Source: Sipunculus nudus (Eukaryota; Annelida; Sipuncula; Golfingiida; Sipunculidae). From it: a stretch of DNA of 64,000 nt. The stretch spans positions 71,292,659 to 71,356,658 of the forward strand of contig CM049313.1 in assembly GCA_026874595.1 (NCBI GenBank), read 5' to 3'. This document shows, one piece after another, positions 1-13,012 of this stretch (the stretch's first letter is position 1; each line of letters starts with the position of its first letter). Below the pieces are notes generated by a model, which saw only the letters and a program-made list of their open reading frames with translations, was not told the origin of the DNA and did no database searches. The translations under genes and the position numbers were made by a program.

Positions 1-2538
1 GTTATGTTCAAGTTAATAGGTCAAGGGCAAACAAAACCATAAAGGAAATCTAAATCTTCTCCACCTGCGATTTTAATATGCATTTAGCAAGCAAAATCAG
101 CAAACGACGGAAAAGAGAAAATACATAATTTTTTTGTATTACCCTGAGTATTATTGAAGCATAACATGTGATATATCTGGTGAACTTCAAGGTCAAATTT
201 CTATGTCAAATGCGGCAAATTATATCATTTTCCAAAAATGAAACTAAATACAATGCATTTTCATTTTAAACATCTATTAAGTATACATATGTTAAATGAA
301 TTGGTTGGTTTATTGAGAGATATCAAATGAACAAGAGATATCAATTGAGGAACAAGAGATATAAATGACGAACAAGAGATATCAAATGAGGAACATGAGA
401 TCTCTTATGAGGAACAAGAGATATCAAATGAGGAACTGGTTAATTTTAACACTCTCAAGCTCCAAAATCAAAGAGGCAAATATACATTACTATCCAAAAA
501 TTGATGATATTTTACATAGGGGGGAATTATTTTGTAGGTTGACTTGAACCCGTATCCTTTGTATTAAATTCTTCTGTTTATGCATGGCCCTATAAAATAC
601 GATGTTTAAATGATGGTATTTTGTAGAAACATACTTTTCCGCCTCTTATAAATACACGTTTTGAACCCTGTCAATTCCAGTCAAGTCCTACTAGATAAAG
701 CACGTCAGGACTTTACTACAGTTACATTGCGTCTGGGCTATTCCTGGCTCCGTGCAAAGAAGAAATCTGAACACTGAGGTGTTAATAATACAGAGGGTGT
801 ATCTGATCATAGGCTTCCCTCCATCCCCAGTGATAAATAATACCCTCAACAGGTCAATGACCTGCCCTCTGGTGTCGTTGTTTCCGTTTTGATCGCCATC
901 TACTCCCCATGACTTGTTACATTTATTTTCTGAGTTGTAAATAATTGACATGAGGGACCATCACGCCTGGATCCATCTACAGGACGCGGCTTCCACTCGT
1001 TCCAGTTAAAAATCGTCTGTCAACGTGACAGGTAGCAGCCCGCCTTCATGTTTTCTAATATTTATCCCTATAGTATTTATGTTATTATTTTTTCTGCTGC
1101 ACGTCACAAGGTAACGCACACTCATCCAGAAACCCTTGAATGATTAAAGCCGGTGGCAGATGATTTAATACCATCATACATAGACCTTATACCAAGAATG
1201 TGAGCTTCATTATTAATGTAGGTTATGTTATATTTTAAATATCAATAAATGTTGAAAATTGTTCTAAAATCGGGCTTTTAATAAAAACTTTAAATTCATT
1301 CTAATAACCCCATGTATTTACCGTAAATTGATAACATAACTGACTCTTCCTCAAAATAGCGACATCTATCATCAGTGTCTGATATTTCTTGTTCGGGTCG
1401 GATACTATTGCAAACGAATTTATTAATTCAAATCGTCAATTCTGAAAGTTCTATCCAGCTTAGCTTAAACGACGTTTCTTTTTGTATTTAGGAGATTCTC
1501 GTCAGAGCCTTCTGCTTGAATTTGTTTACATTTGTAAATATATTTGTCATCTGACCCGAACACAGAAATCGACCCGGTCCTTTACCAGGTCTCTACTAGT
1601 TTTGCACCACTGTCACGTGCCTGACTTATAGATTAGTGTATCTGACACCTGGATGGGATTCCATACGATATATAAAACACACGTGATGCGCTTTACTTGT
1701 TCTGTTGGACGATGTAAAGCGTTGCGCCCACAAAATCTTGATCTGTCAATTTGAGTCCACATCGGTCTCAAGTCCTTCTGTTCTGACTCTGAATGGATTC
1801 TATTTAATAGGAACCAGAATCTGCATTCTAATGAATGCAAGCCTCCGCCTTTCACTTATTCGGCTCACATTCCCAGGTTCATTCGTGCATAAGTAAATCT
1901 ACATTTGTTAATATCCCTTGATGTCGTTCCTGAATCCGGATCATGTGCCGGATGCAGAACAAAATATAAATGCTTCTTCCTTGACCCATTCCTGAAAGTT
2001 TTATGATTTTCCGTTCATGACTGCATGAGTTACGCTGTGAACAAACACACACACACGAACGGAAAAAACGCATAAACTCCTGGCGGGGCAAAAATGAGTG
2101 TGTAGTGCATAAAACAAAACAAAATGTAGATTGAGTCCCTATTAATTTGAAAGAGTGAACCAACAGCCAACTAGACCCGACTATAACATGAATTCTTTAG
2201 CGTTTCGATATAAGGCCGTATTTCTCATATACAACATTACATGAATGAGATGAACTTTTGCTGTCATGTGAATACTACTATAATGAAATTAATCATTCGA
2301 ACTTGCGCTGTTCATACAGTGTATGGACTAGGGAGCTTTTAACCTCTGAAGAATTTAAAGTTATTATATAGATAAAATCCAATTAAAAAAAATTAATTAT
2401 CTGGTTTTAAACCTTGCATAATTTATTGGCATGCACATAAAATATGAATTACGTTTTCTCCCATCCTATTCCTTTCTATACCCTTTTTTCGATTTTCTCA
2501 ACGAGTTTCATCGTGATTGGTGTATGTATGTATGTATG

Positions 2539-2581
<43 letters not shown>

Positions 2582-2889
2582 GTGTGTGTGTGTAATTGAG
2601 GTTAATTAAGCTAAAATTATAGATTATGATCATGATCAAAGTGTTAAGAAGGGAGTTGAAATGACCTTGACATAGTGGAACGTATTGAGATAGATGCAGA
2701 CATCAAGTGAGCAAGGTCAGTTCATGCAATAAAATAACTGAAGACGTATCTCTCAAATTTGGAAATAGTCAATTTTATCCTTTCATTGATAGGTTATGAC
2801 TTGGAAAAAAAAGACACCATTGTTTTGTTTTGCTTTGTTTTTAATAATGAACGGTATGGTTCCTTTGGTTGAACTGGCATTTCTACTTT
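1..2889. other. Upstream DNA without a recognised gene
   Basis: AT-rich, with the 315-440 tandem repeat and a (TATG)n(TA)n(TG)n tract at about 2521-2594. Short ORFs at 691-951, 1613-1855 and 1879-2163 (minus) have no recognisable motif or splice context. I see nothing else. Confidence 0.5.
315..440. repeat. Degenerate 22-24 bp tandem repeat
   Basis: About five copies of AGGAACAAGAGATATCAAAT with small changes. Confidence 0.8.
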
Positions 2890-3440
2890 TCAAAGAAGCG
2901 TTCCCATGGCAACGGTATGTGACACGATGCGCTAACTGACGCAACAGTGCCGCGGGGAAGAAAACTGTGAGCTGGCGAAAACTAAGTGGCCACGCGCCTC
3001 AGCTGGACACAATCCGCATGGAGAGAATGAATACTGGTGTGAATGAAAGAGATATTGGCAGATCTTGACACATAAAGGTCGTCCATCGCCAGGCTGCGTG
3101 CTACCTGGACAAGGACCACACCCTTCCTCTGCTAATAACCAGCATCTCTAATGAGTCGGTCGATCTACAAAACATTCACTAAGCTCATCTCAGTTTTTGA
3201 TATCGGACCATCGATTTTTGCCGAACTGTTTGAAACACCAGCTCTGCTCTGCTTGGCTTCAGCGTTTGGATACAGCAGTGAGTACAATCGGAGGGCTTTT
3301 CAACAACTGTTTGTTTGATTTCGCTTCAGGTAGCAGGAGTAAGCCCGTCCCTTGGCTGTGGAGAGAGTGTTACAAATACAATACAAACAGACCAGTTCGT
3401 ACTCACCTAGCAGCACCAGCACAGCCCAAAGCAGGCAAAG
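2890..3440 (+). promoter_or_regulatory. Putative promoter/5'UTR of the ARRDC gene, with an RFX X-box-like site
   Basis: This block is richer in GC and CpG than its surroundings and ends at the ARRDC start codon. GTTCCCATGGCAAC at 2900-2913 differs by one base from the palindromic X-box GTTGCCATGGCAAC bound by RFX factors. I see no convincing TATA box, and the transcription start is not determined. Confidence 0.4.
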
Positions 3441-3555
3441 ATGAGTGCAGGGGAGGCTGAGGTACACCTCGATAAGGAGTATGATGTGTTTTCTTGCGGG
3501 GAGTACGTTAAGGGATGCGTTTATCTGGAAACCCCTAAAATGCGAAGAATCAATG
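3441..3555 (+). CDS. ARRDC exon 1 (residues 1-38)
   Basis: Begins with ATG at 3441 (context CAAAGATGAG) and ends at the donor AATG|GTAAGT. It leaves phase 1. It encodes the first strands of the arrestin N domain. Confidence 0.88.
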
Positions 3556-4962
3556 GTAAGTTAGACTGTTTTGGTAGACATGTATATATAAAATGTCATA
3601 TAATGTGGTAGGTGTGTCCAAACAGTAATGCAAACCTTTGATGTACCCATATCAATATATATATATATAAATATATATCAGCACTGATGGTAAATTCGGT
3701 ATTTCGGAGTACATTATTGCTGTGTGGAGTACCAGTTCACAATTAGCATAAAATATTTTAATATATATCAGTTGCATGCATGTATCACGTACGTATCTAC
3801 AGAATACAATTTATAATTAATCCTCCCTGTCTCCCTTGCAATGGTATGACTTATATTTTATTAAATCACGAATATAGTATGATCCACAGTACAATATAAA
3901 CTTTTCTAGCTTAGAAAATCTCCAATTTCCAAGTATACTAGGCCATCTCATATTTTATTTGTGTGTGTGTGTGTGTGATGTGTGTGTGTGTTATGAATAA
4001 AAAAACACCAATCTGGAAATGTTCTGGGTAAACGTTGAAAAATTAACGATTTATCATTACAAGTGATTTTATATATTCGATCAGAACCTTATACCTTGCT
4101 TGATGTTATTTACATGGAATTGTATGTGTGTTGTTTTTATTATAACAAACTAGGCCTGGCGCGCCTACACACCTACGCACGCATAATAACAGAAAATTCT
4201 CGTTTGAAGCCAGGATGTTTTCTGTTTTATGGTGATCAATGTCTTACTCTCATGTTATCATGTGTGTGCTATTGTAAGGCCGTGACTAGACAGACAAATA
4301 GACCGCAAAATTGATTTGTTGAACAAGTTTTAGATAGCGAGAGAGATGTACATCAGACATATCACTGTCAGCACCGTCACAGCCCTATGAGTGCATGGTC
4401 TTATGGTTAATAACAACATTCTCATATGTGCAGGCTTCCATGCCTCAATCCATACTCATGCGATAATTTAAATACATGTTCCAAGTTAAAGAACTCATAA
4501 GCACACAATTTGTAGCAATCTGTAACTTCTTGCTGCTATTTTCTAATCAGCTACTGTACAAGATTTATATATATATATTGTTACGAAGACAAACTGTTCA
4601 GGGAAAATATTGGGCCGATACGGGATTCGAACCCATCTCGGTGGCGCACATGTCCGGCGTTCCAACCGCTTTGCTAGAAGCGGTCCGCTTTTATGTCACT
4701 CCGTAACACATCCCCTCTTAAGAGCGTTCTGCTTCAGAACAGGACTAATTATCCCCAAGAGTCACACTTGGTGAGCTTATTCCCTGGGCCATAAAGTTTA
4801 CCGTCACGTTGAACGAGCCCCCATTTTGTTACGAAGACAAATTGTTCAGGGGAAAACATTGGGCCGATCCCGGATTCGAACCCATTTTGGTGGCGCACAA
4901 GTCCGGCGTACAAACGCTTCGCTAGCAAAGAGACAGTTCGGTCCGCTTTTATGTCACCCAGT

Positions 4963-5024
<62 letters not shown>

Positions 5025-6966
5025 ATTATATATTTATATATAAAATAGTCATATTATTTAGAAAAAATATTCTAATCCTGTCAGAAATATAAAGGACGGG
5101 ACACAAACTATTGGATCGCATTAAAAACTAAAATTTGTGCAGCGAACAAGTGTCAACAACCCGGTCGTTACCTTAACCTTTCAGCAAGATGTCTAATTCT
5201 GACTGGATTTAATCTGTCTATATATAAAGTATACTTCTATAACAGGTAATATAGAGAGTGCATCAAATATTCGGTTAATGATAGATCATTTGCTTTTTTC
5301 TTTACTCAATCATCGAACATGATTTTACAATAAAATAGGAATACTTTCTGCTGTCGGTAAAAAATGTCGAAATACAGAAATATCCCCCTTCTGGCAGTGT
5401 TTTGCCATCCTTAGTGACCCCCACCCCCCACCCCACCCCACCCGGGATATTTTATTTTAAGCGTGTGGCCCTGTAATTGCCAACATTTAGACATTGTGTA
5501 ACCTGACAGGCAAATATATCTATAATGTAAACTCAGTTTTTTAAATTTCTACCAGTCGGAAAGGTATCTAACAATCGGAAATGTATCTACCAGTTGAAAA
5601 GGTATCTACCAGGTGAAAAGTTATCTACCAGGTGAAAAAGTATCTTTCATGTGAAATGTTATCTGCCAGGGGAGAAGGTATCTACCAGGTGGAAAGGCTG
5701 GAAAATATCCAGGCTAAGTCTGTCATAAGTAGGATATACATCCTGATCGGTTGGATAAGGCTGCCGGACATTAAGAGCAAAAATAAGTGATCATCATCCC
5801 TATAAACATGTGACACAGCAACCCATGTAACGCGATCATGCAATTGTCTTTAGGTTGCGGGGTTTTACGCAGGGGCGTCAAGGTAGGGAAGACCGGGGTA
5901 TATATCAAAGTTACCAATGTAACCCCCCCCCCCCATTCAGAGAATAATATTTAATATTGCAAATGAAATATATTAAGAAATAGAATTATAGACTTTGGTT
6001 CCATTTGTGAGTTAACTATAAAATGTTATATCGAAACCTTATTTAGAATTAACTTAATTATAATGGAAACATACCTTATTTTCTAAAATCTTTAATTAAT
6101 TGAGATGTGATTAAGTATTTATATTTAATATTTGTCATACAGACACTAAAAAAGTATACACACACACACACACCCTCACACACACACACACACACACATA
6201 TATATAGAAGTGTGTATGTGTGTGTGTATGCAAATCATTCCCCCAACCCTAGAACAAAAATTGACGCCACTGGTTTCACGGTAATTAAATTATTCGCTAC
6301 TGTTCTTTCTAAAGCCTTCTGATAGACCTTATATTCTTCTAAACGCGTGTTGTAATTGGTTGTTTCATCGACAAGAGAACATGCAAACACGTCCTTAATC
6401 TGCCCTCCAGCTCTTTAGTTCTCTTCAGAAACTTCAGATTAGGCTTTCAAGTATATAGTATAACAGCCGATGTCTTCATTCCTTACAAAATACTTGTTCA
6501 AGGTTTTTCCCTTTCAACCATACATTGATGCCATTCTCCTTCACCTTATTGGGCTACGTTAATGTCATTGTAATACTTCGTTAAATAATATGTGTAATAA
6601 AACTAAAAGGATAATACATTGTGAACCACGAGAACGGTAATCGAGATGTCACGATCAATATTTGGCATTTAACGCCGGGCATGAATTGTCACTAATTAAC
6701 TATTATCGCTTGTGAGTTGTAACGGGCAATTCTGTCAGTTGTGCCATGCTTACAATTCCTGCCCTGTAAGTAACCTTACGTGAGCTTGGCTGAGTAATTA
6801 TATAGGAGCTACCCGTAAATCAACATTGTTTAGTTATTTATACTGAAGGAACACGTGCACACGCAATGAGTATATATTAGACTTGTTTAGGGTGTACTCA
6901 GGTCCAGTGAATGTTTGTCTATTAATTTTTGCTGCAAAGTTGATTATAATATGAGAATCGACATCG

Positions 6967-7006
<40 letters not shown>

Positions 7007-9048
7007 GTCTCTCTCTCTCTCTCTCACTCTCTCCCTGCAATTAACTTGACTGAACAGTGGTGCATGATTGAATAACTTGCATGTCCATACCACTCCACAC
7101 AAAAAAAATACTAGTAATGTATGACTGGAGATAGTTCCGTGACAGTGTATATGCCCGTACCATACTCTATGATTCAACATTGATTCTACAACGCTACGGG
7201 ATTAAGACTTACACCACAGAAAGGTTCCTAAGCGTACAGTGACACATCAGTTGTACATGTTCATTGAGGGAATTACAAACATGTGTAAATTAATGTTCTA
7301 TATGTGTGTGTTGACAAATTCAAGTGGATATTTATCTAAGCCAAAGCCTTTGAGGCTAGTTGTTCCGAGGTAATAAATGTCATAAGGAGCCATATGAGGT
7401 ATGCTGTATTTGCATTAAATATACTGTTTTTACCTCACAGGCTTATATGGTATCTACCAATATTTCGTTCGGAAACCATTTGGTTACACCTGAACACAAG
7501 TAGAAATGAAATTTACTGGGCGGAATCAGTGGGGTAAATCATTAACATAGCGCACACACCTCCTGGTGGTCGTGACGCGCATCTTCAGAAATCAAAATTT
7601 GTTCAAGCTTTCAATCGGTATTTCTTTTACGTTTTTTTTTTGTTTAGTTCTTTCACCATTTATCGGTGTTGTCGACCATGCCAAAGATCGAACTTCTGGC
7701 CACGCATTCTTGTTCAGGTTCAACAGAGAGGCCAAGACTGTGTTTAGTCACACACAGAACCATAACTACGTCTGAATCAGGTAAAATGAGTTCAGAAATA
7801 TGTGCGTTGGGAAGTTTTTCTGGAGAGATTTCCTATTAAGTAAAGATGAACCATTAGGCCAAAAAAAATAAAAGGTATGGTTCTCAGGCACCACCCGCAT
7901 CAATTTTTAATCCCCGCACCAAAAGTTTTTATTTTGATTTTCATTAGAAACTTACCAATTTTGAGCTGCAGCTGCTCGGACATTTCTTTCAAGGAGATAA
8001 AATCATAAAATTTCCTTTGTTATGTAGTGCTTTTACTGGTTTAGCAAAATAAATCTGTTATTATCATGCTTTTCCCTTATAATTTGACATTTTTATCGAA
8101 ACATACAAAAAATTAAAAACAAAAAAAACCGCCCGCCCGCATTGATTTCTGAAAAAAAGTGCCTGAGAATCATACCTTTTTTTATTTTGGCCTTAGCGTG
8201 ATAAATGTAAATAGTAATAAAAAATGAACTATCAGCGTGATAAAAGCACACAGTAATATAAATGTCAATGTTCCTTTAAGTCATGGTAGACTGTAATGAG
8301 AGATAACCGGTCGAGGATCGTTACACACGCCTGGAGAAACATTTGATAAGAAGCGGGGATGTGGAGTAGTGCTGGTGGTGGTGAAAAGTAGAAAACGGAA
8401 ATGACTTCACTACACAGACGCGAAATCTTGAACATACATAGACCTAAATTTTTAATTAGTCAAATTCAGAAGAAATTCCTCTAATAATTGTGGTATACAT
8501 TTTTGTGTGTGCACATAACATCCAGCAAATCTGGCAACATATCTCCCCCCTCTCAACCAACCTCAGCCCCAGCCCGTCCGACCCACTCTGCACCTGAATA
8601 TAAATGAATATTTGATATCAGTATAAATGGCACAAATTCATATATTCCCGGTTCAACAGCCTATGCAAACAGCTGTAGACTTATGGTAACATATTAAAAC
8701 ACCGAGCCCCGGGCATCCGTCCCATTCTTCCTCCCTCACCTGTCATTTGTGGGTTTTCAGCATCACGTTACCATGGTAACCGTAGCTACCGTTGTTCATT
8801 TTGGTAAATACATGTCTAGCCACTGTTTGTGAAAGCGTAGTTGTATTGTGTCCTTTGTTATGTGGCTGCAGGACCGAACGTGTGGATTCACACCATGTAA
8901 TATTTAATAGATCGATTGATTTAGTTGTATGCCGCACGCTAACAAGTATTTTTCATATAAATATCATTGACCGCAATTCAAAAGAGTAAAAAATTAATTC
9001 CCAGAAGTGTAGGCATCTCCCAATACTCTCTCTTCCCGTTCCCTCCCT

Positions 9049-9118
<70 letters not shown>

Positions 9119-12100
9119 CCTCTAGTTCACCTTGTATCTGAAATATCAGTCATGACAGGTAAACCTGAATGGTATTTTCATAACCTGGTGTGGCAACAGG
9201 ATATTAGGCTTCGATATAATATGTCGTCATTTTCTACGGCTATTTTCTCGTTTTCAAGTGCGTTTGTATGAGCCATGACGTAGCTGATCCCGAGGTGCTG
9301 TGTGTGTAAACAACAGATTACATGCGTCCGACGCACAGACATACCACATCCGTGTATTATTTGGCCAGTTGAGCACCTGGGGCCCAAAAAGATTGGGCGA
9401 AGGGATTATTTCTTAGATCTCAAGCGTTTCATGGCAGCTTCGTATGAAAGTAAATCTTTACCCTAATAGATTAATATTCTTTAATGCATACTTATATATT
9501 TTTTTAGCAGTGGAGCTCGTCGTGTACGGAGGTTCCCGGGTACTCCAGCACCAGGACAGAGCTTCTACGTCACGTGACCCACTGACGGAGGAAGAACTTT
9601 ACATGAGAGATACATATCTTCTTTGGGGTAGATACAAAGGTAAATATTGGTGATATGCATACATTTGAAAATCATTTTTGTAAATTTCCAATTACCACAT
9701 CAGATATGTTTTTGGAGTATACGACTTTCCATTCACTGAGGAGCGCCCCGCCCTGTTTTGGCCAACTTTTTCAAATCACGGGCTTGAATGACTAGCCATC
9801 TGCCGGTGAGCTCGTGCTAGATTGGTTATTATACGAATTCAGATCCTAATCTTGTTTTAAATTTTGTCTTAATTTGAACAAGAATATAATGGCTGATATT
9901 ATCATTTATGACTAAAGGGAATGACCTCTTTTCGTTGCTAGCAATGAGCAATTTCTGGCAAAACTCAACATCATGAGGGGATCGCCTGATGTGTTACAGG
10001 GGCGCTTATAAGAGTATACGGTAAATTATAAATTCTTAAATCTTATTTGATATGAGCGAAGTTGCAGATGACACCCTCGAGTAATATGATCATCAAGTAT
10101 TCATTTATTAATACGCTATTTCCAGTGACACGGGATGACTGACAGATTCAGGCGCAGTGTATCAGTAAAATCAATTGTAAGGATTTTTCAGGATATACCC
10201 GTCCTGATGTTTTTATCGATGCTTTCTTTATTCTGCATTGACGAATATACTCTGTGGCTACATATTTTAGGGGCCCATATATCTGGCGTTTATTAACTCA
10301 AGATAATCCCTTGAACCTCTTATAAAAAAATAGCCCAGTAAACGCCGATCCCACGGTACACAGCCGGTCCATTCTGTTTATATCCACGTGTTATAACAAG
10401 TGGGGGGGGGCGCCCAAATAATCCAAACACAATCAAAAGTGACATCTGGTGGCAAGTTAGACAACCTGATTTTAGCAAATAACGTTTTACAACTTGTGAC
10501 CCTTCAAATTCCGCATATATGCAGCTTTGGTTGTATGTTTTTTTTCTGTTTGTCAGCACCGGCGCATGTACTGTGTTTAGTAAAAACTTGTGATAAACAA
10601 GCATGTACATCTGTCACAGAGGCATTATAAGAAACTCTCTTAGCAGTAATTACCATAATTGATATGTTTGCAGAGTGAGCAGGAAATAACTTAAATTCTA
10701 CAGGTAATGCAGGCAATAGTTGTCTTAAGGGATTTCCTAATGCTTATGAAATACTTAGTATGCATATGCGTATGTATATATATATATATGTATATTGTAA
10801 TACAAAAGCTGACATCTTTGAGCCCCGATGAACTTCCAACCATATTTCACTTAGCTATTTTACCACCCACAAGTTTAGAAATTAAATTTGCTGACATTAA
10901 AACGTAATATCCTAAAAGGTCCGTCAATGATTTAGTACAAGGACGTCTTCAGCGCGCTGTGTTTGGCGGCAGGTCCAGGTAATTTGACTAAGTGATTGGC
11001 ATTATAACCAACACGGATGTTGCCAGAGTAATCTAATGCCGGAGAGTGATGTTACGTCAGTCATTTTTAACTCATCACCTCAGGCAGACATAATGGCCCA
11101 TCATTCCTTTCAGTCCCTGAGAAAATCACTGGCTTTTATTGCGGCACTTCTTTTCATGCTTTCCTTGAGACAAATTATGAATATTAAAGAGTTATAATTA
11201 CCCGGCCATGGCGCCCCGTAAGGTAAATTGAGACTCTCGTGGCAAACCTCTATATTTGATTTATCACAGAACTTTCACATACTCATTGTTCTGGATTTCC
11301 CAGAACGCTGAACATTTTCCTATATACATGGTTTTGCCATTTCTTGCGTGTCTGTTTGTCAACGACATGTCTTTCAGCATCTATGAGAAAACTGATTTAT
11401 TTAATGAGGAAATAAATCCGTTTGTATTGTTTTTTACCGCTAATAACTGCAGTCAAAGTCATCAGATACATTATATGTAATAACAAATCGATTTCCCAAC
11501 TTCTAATTGTCATTTTATCAGTATTTAACTTTCTATTGTTCAACGGGGAAAAGGTACATTCAGTTTCATGAGCTGCCTTTAAAATTAGAACAGGTTTCTC
11601 CGAGCCAAGCAATCTGAGCCATGTATCATTATCGAAGATCCTGTTATTATGATGAAAATGACTATTGTCTAGGCAATACGACAACCCAACTATGCTGACA
11701 CTATAAGGAAAGCGACGGTACTGAGACAAGCCACACTGACAGTTTCGGTAACATGACTACCCCGATATGACGTACATCCCGCTAACACGACTATCTTCGT
11801 TTGACGACCACCACGGTAGAACAATCATCCCGTTAAGACGACAACCTCTGTGATACGATCAAATTCGAGTGCAAATAACGATGACAGTTCTAGGAGTTCC
11901 CGATCCATAACTACTTTGCATATCCTTGACCGAAATTCGGATAACAGACTACACCACAAAGACTATTGGCCTGATAACCCGACCAACCAACAAAGAGCAC
12001 AACCCCGACAAAACCGAACACCTTACTGTGACGACAACCCTAATAATCCGACCATCCCCCAACGACCACGACCCGACAACCCAAACCCCCCACGATTATG

Positions 12101-12961
12101 ACCGGTCCGATTATCTGATCATCTCAATATCACAAAAATACCCGATAAACCGATCATTTCATTATGACGTCAATACCAATAATCTGATCATTCCATTATG
12201 ACTATCAACCCGATCGCACAACCATCTAACCATGAAGGCCATCCGCTATGATGAACCAAGTTTTTTTGGTCCACTGAGGGTCATGTTTATGAGGTCCGCC
12301 AGGAGGGTATGCATTCATCCCCGTTCATGTGTTTGTATCTTTGCTCACAACATAACTCTAGCAATCATGAACAGAATCTCATGAAATTATCAGGGCATTT
12401 CGGCAATGTGCCAATAAAGAATCGGTGAGATTTTGGTGTGGATCCGACAAGTGATCCGAATTATGGAAGTCATCAAGGAATATTCACATGTAAAGTCAAT
12501 TATGCACGAATGAACCCGGGACTTTCAATCCAATATGTGAATGCAAACACGATTTTGAGAGAATCGAGGACGATTACATTCCCTAGAATGCAGATTTCTA
12601 GTGATTTTTGTATTTCTAATTAAAACATTATGGTAATACTGACCAAACATAGGCTTAATAAAAAATGTCCCCGTGTAATTCTTGCCAAGTATGTTTTTGA
12701 AGGAAGCTTGATTTTTTAATTATACTTTTATCAATTCAAACAGGGCCAACTTTGGAACTTGAGTCTGGGCAACACTTTTTCCCGTTTGAGTTCCAACTGC
12801 CAAGTGACGTGCCTTGCTCTTTTGAGAGTGCAGACGGCTGGGTCAGATATTATCTCCAGGCCAGGGTCATTGTTCCGACAACAGGGGGCGAAACAGTCGT
12901 TCGAAAACCCTTCACCGTTCTGCGAGATTATATTATTGACAACAATGAGAGTCAGGTAATA

Positions 12962-13012
<51 letters not shown>

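Noticed and set aside
691-951. Minus-strand 86-codon ORF with a DGDQNGNND stretch resembling a calcium loop
   Set aside because: No second loop, no recognisable family and no convincing splice sites; could be chance.
4826-5092. tRNA-like B boxes (GATTCGAACCC) as possible tRNA genes
   Set aside because: They occur in tandem repeated units without a cloverleaf or anticodon arm, so they are SINE heads.
9569-9578. Third GTCACGTGAC match
   Set aside because: It is ordinary coding sequence (Thr-Ser-Arg-Asp) in ARRDC exon 2. It also warns that the motif at 39699 may be chance.
11850-12201. Asn/Pro/Thr-rich overlapping ORFs
   Set aside because: They lie in a degenerate minisatellite inside ARRDC intron 2, with no codon bias or splice context.
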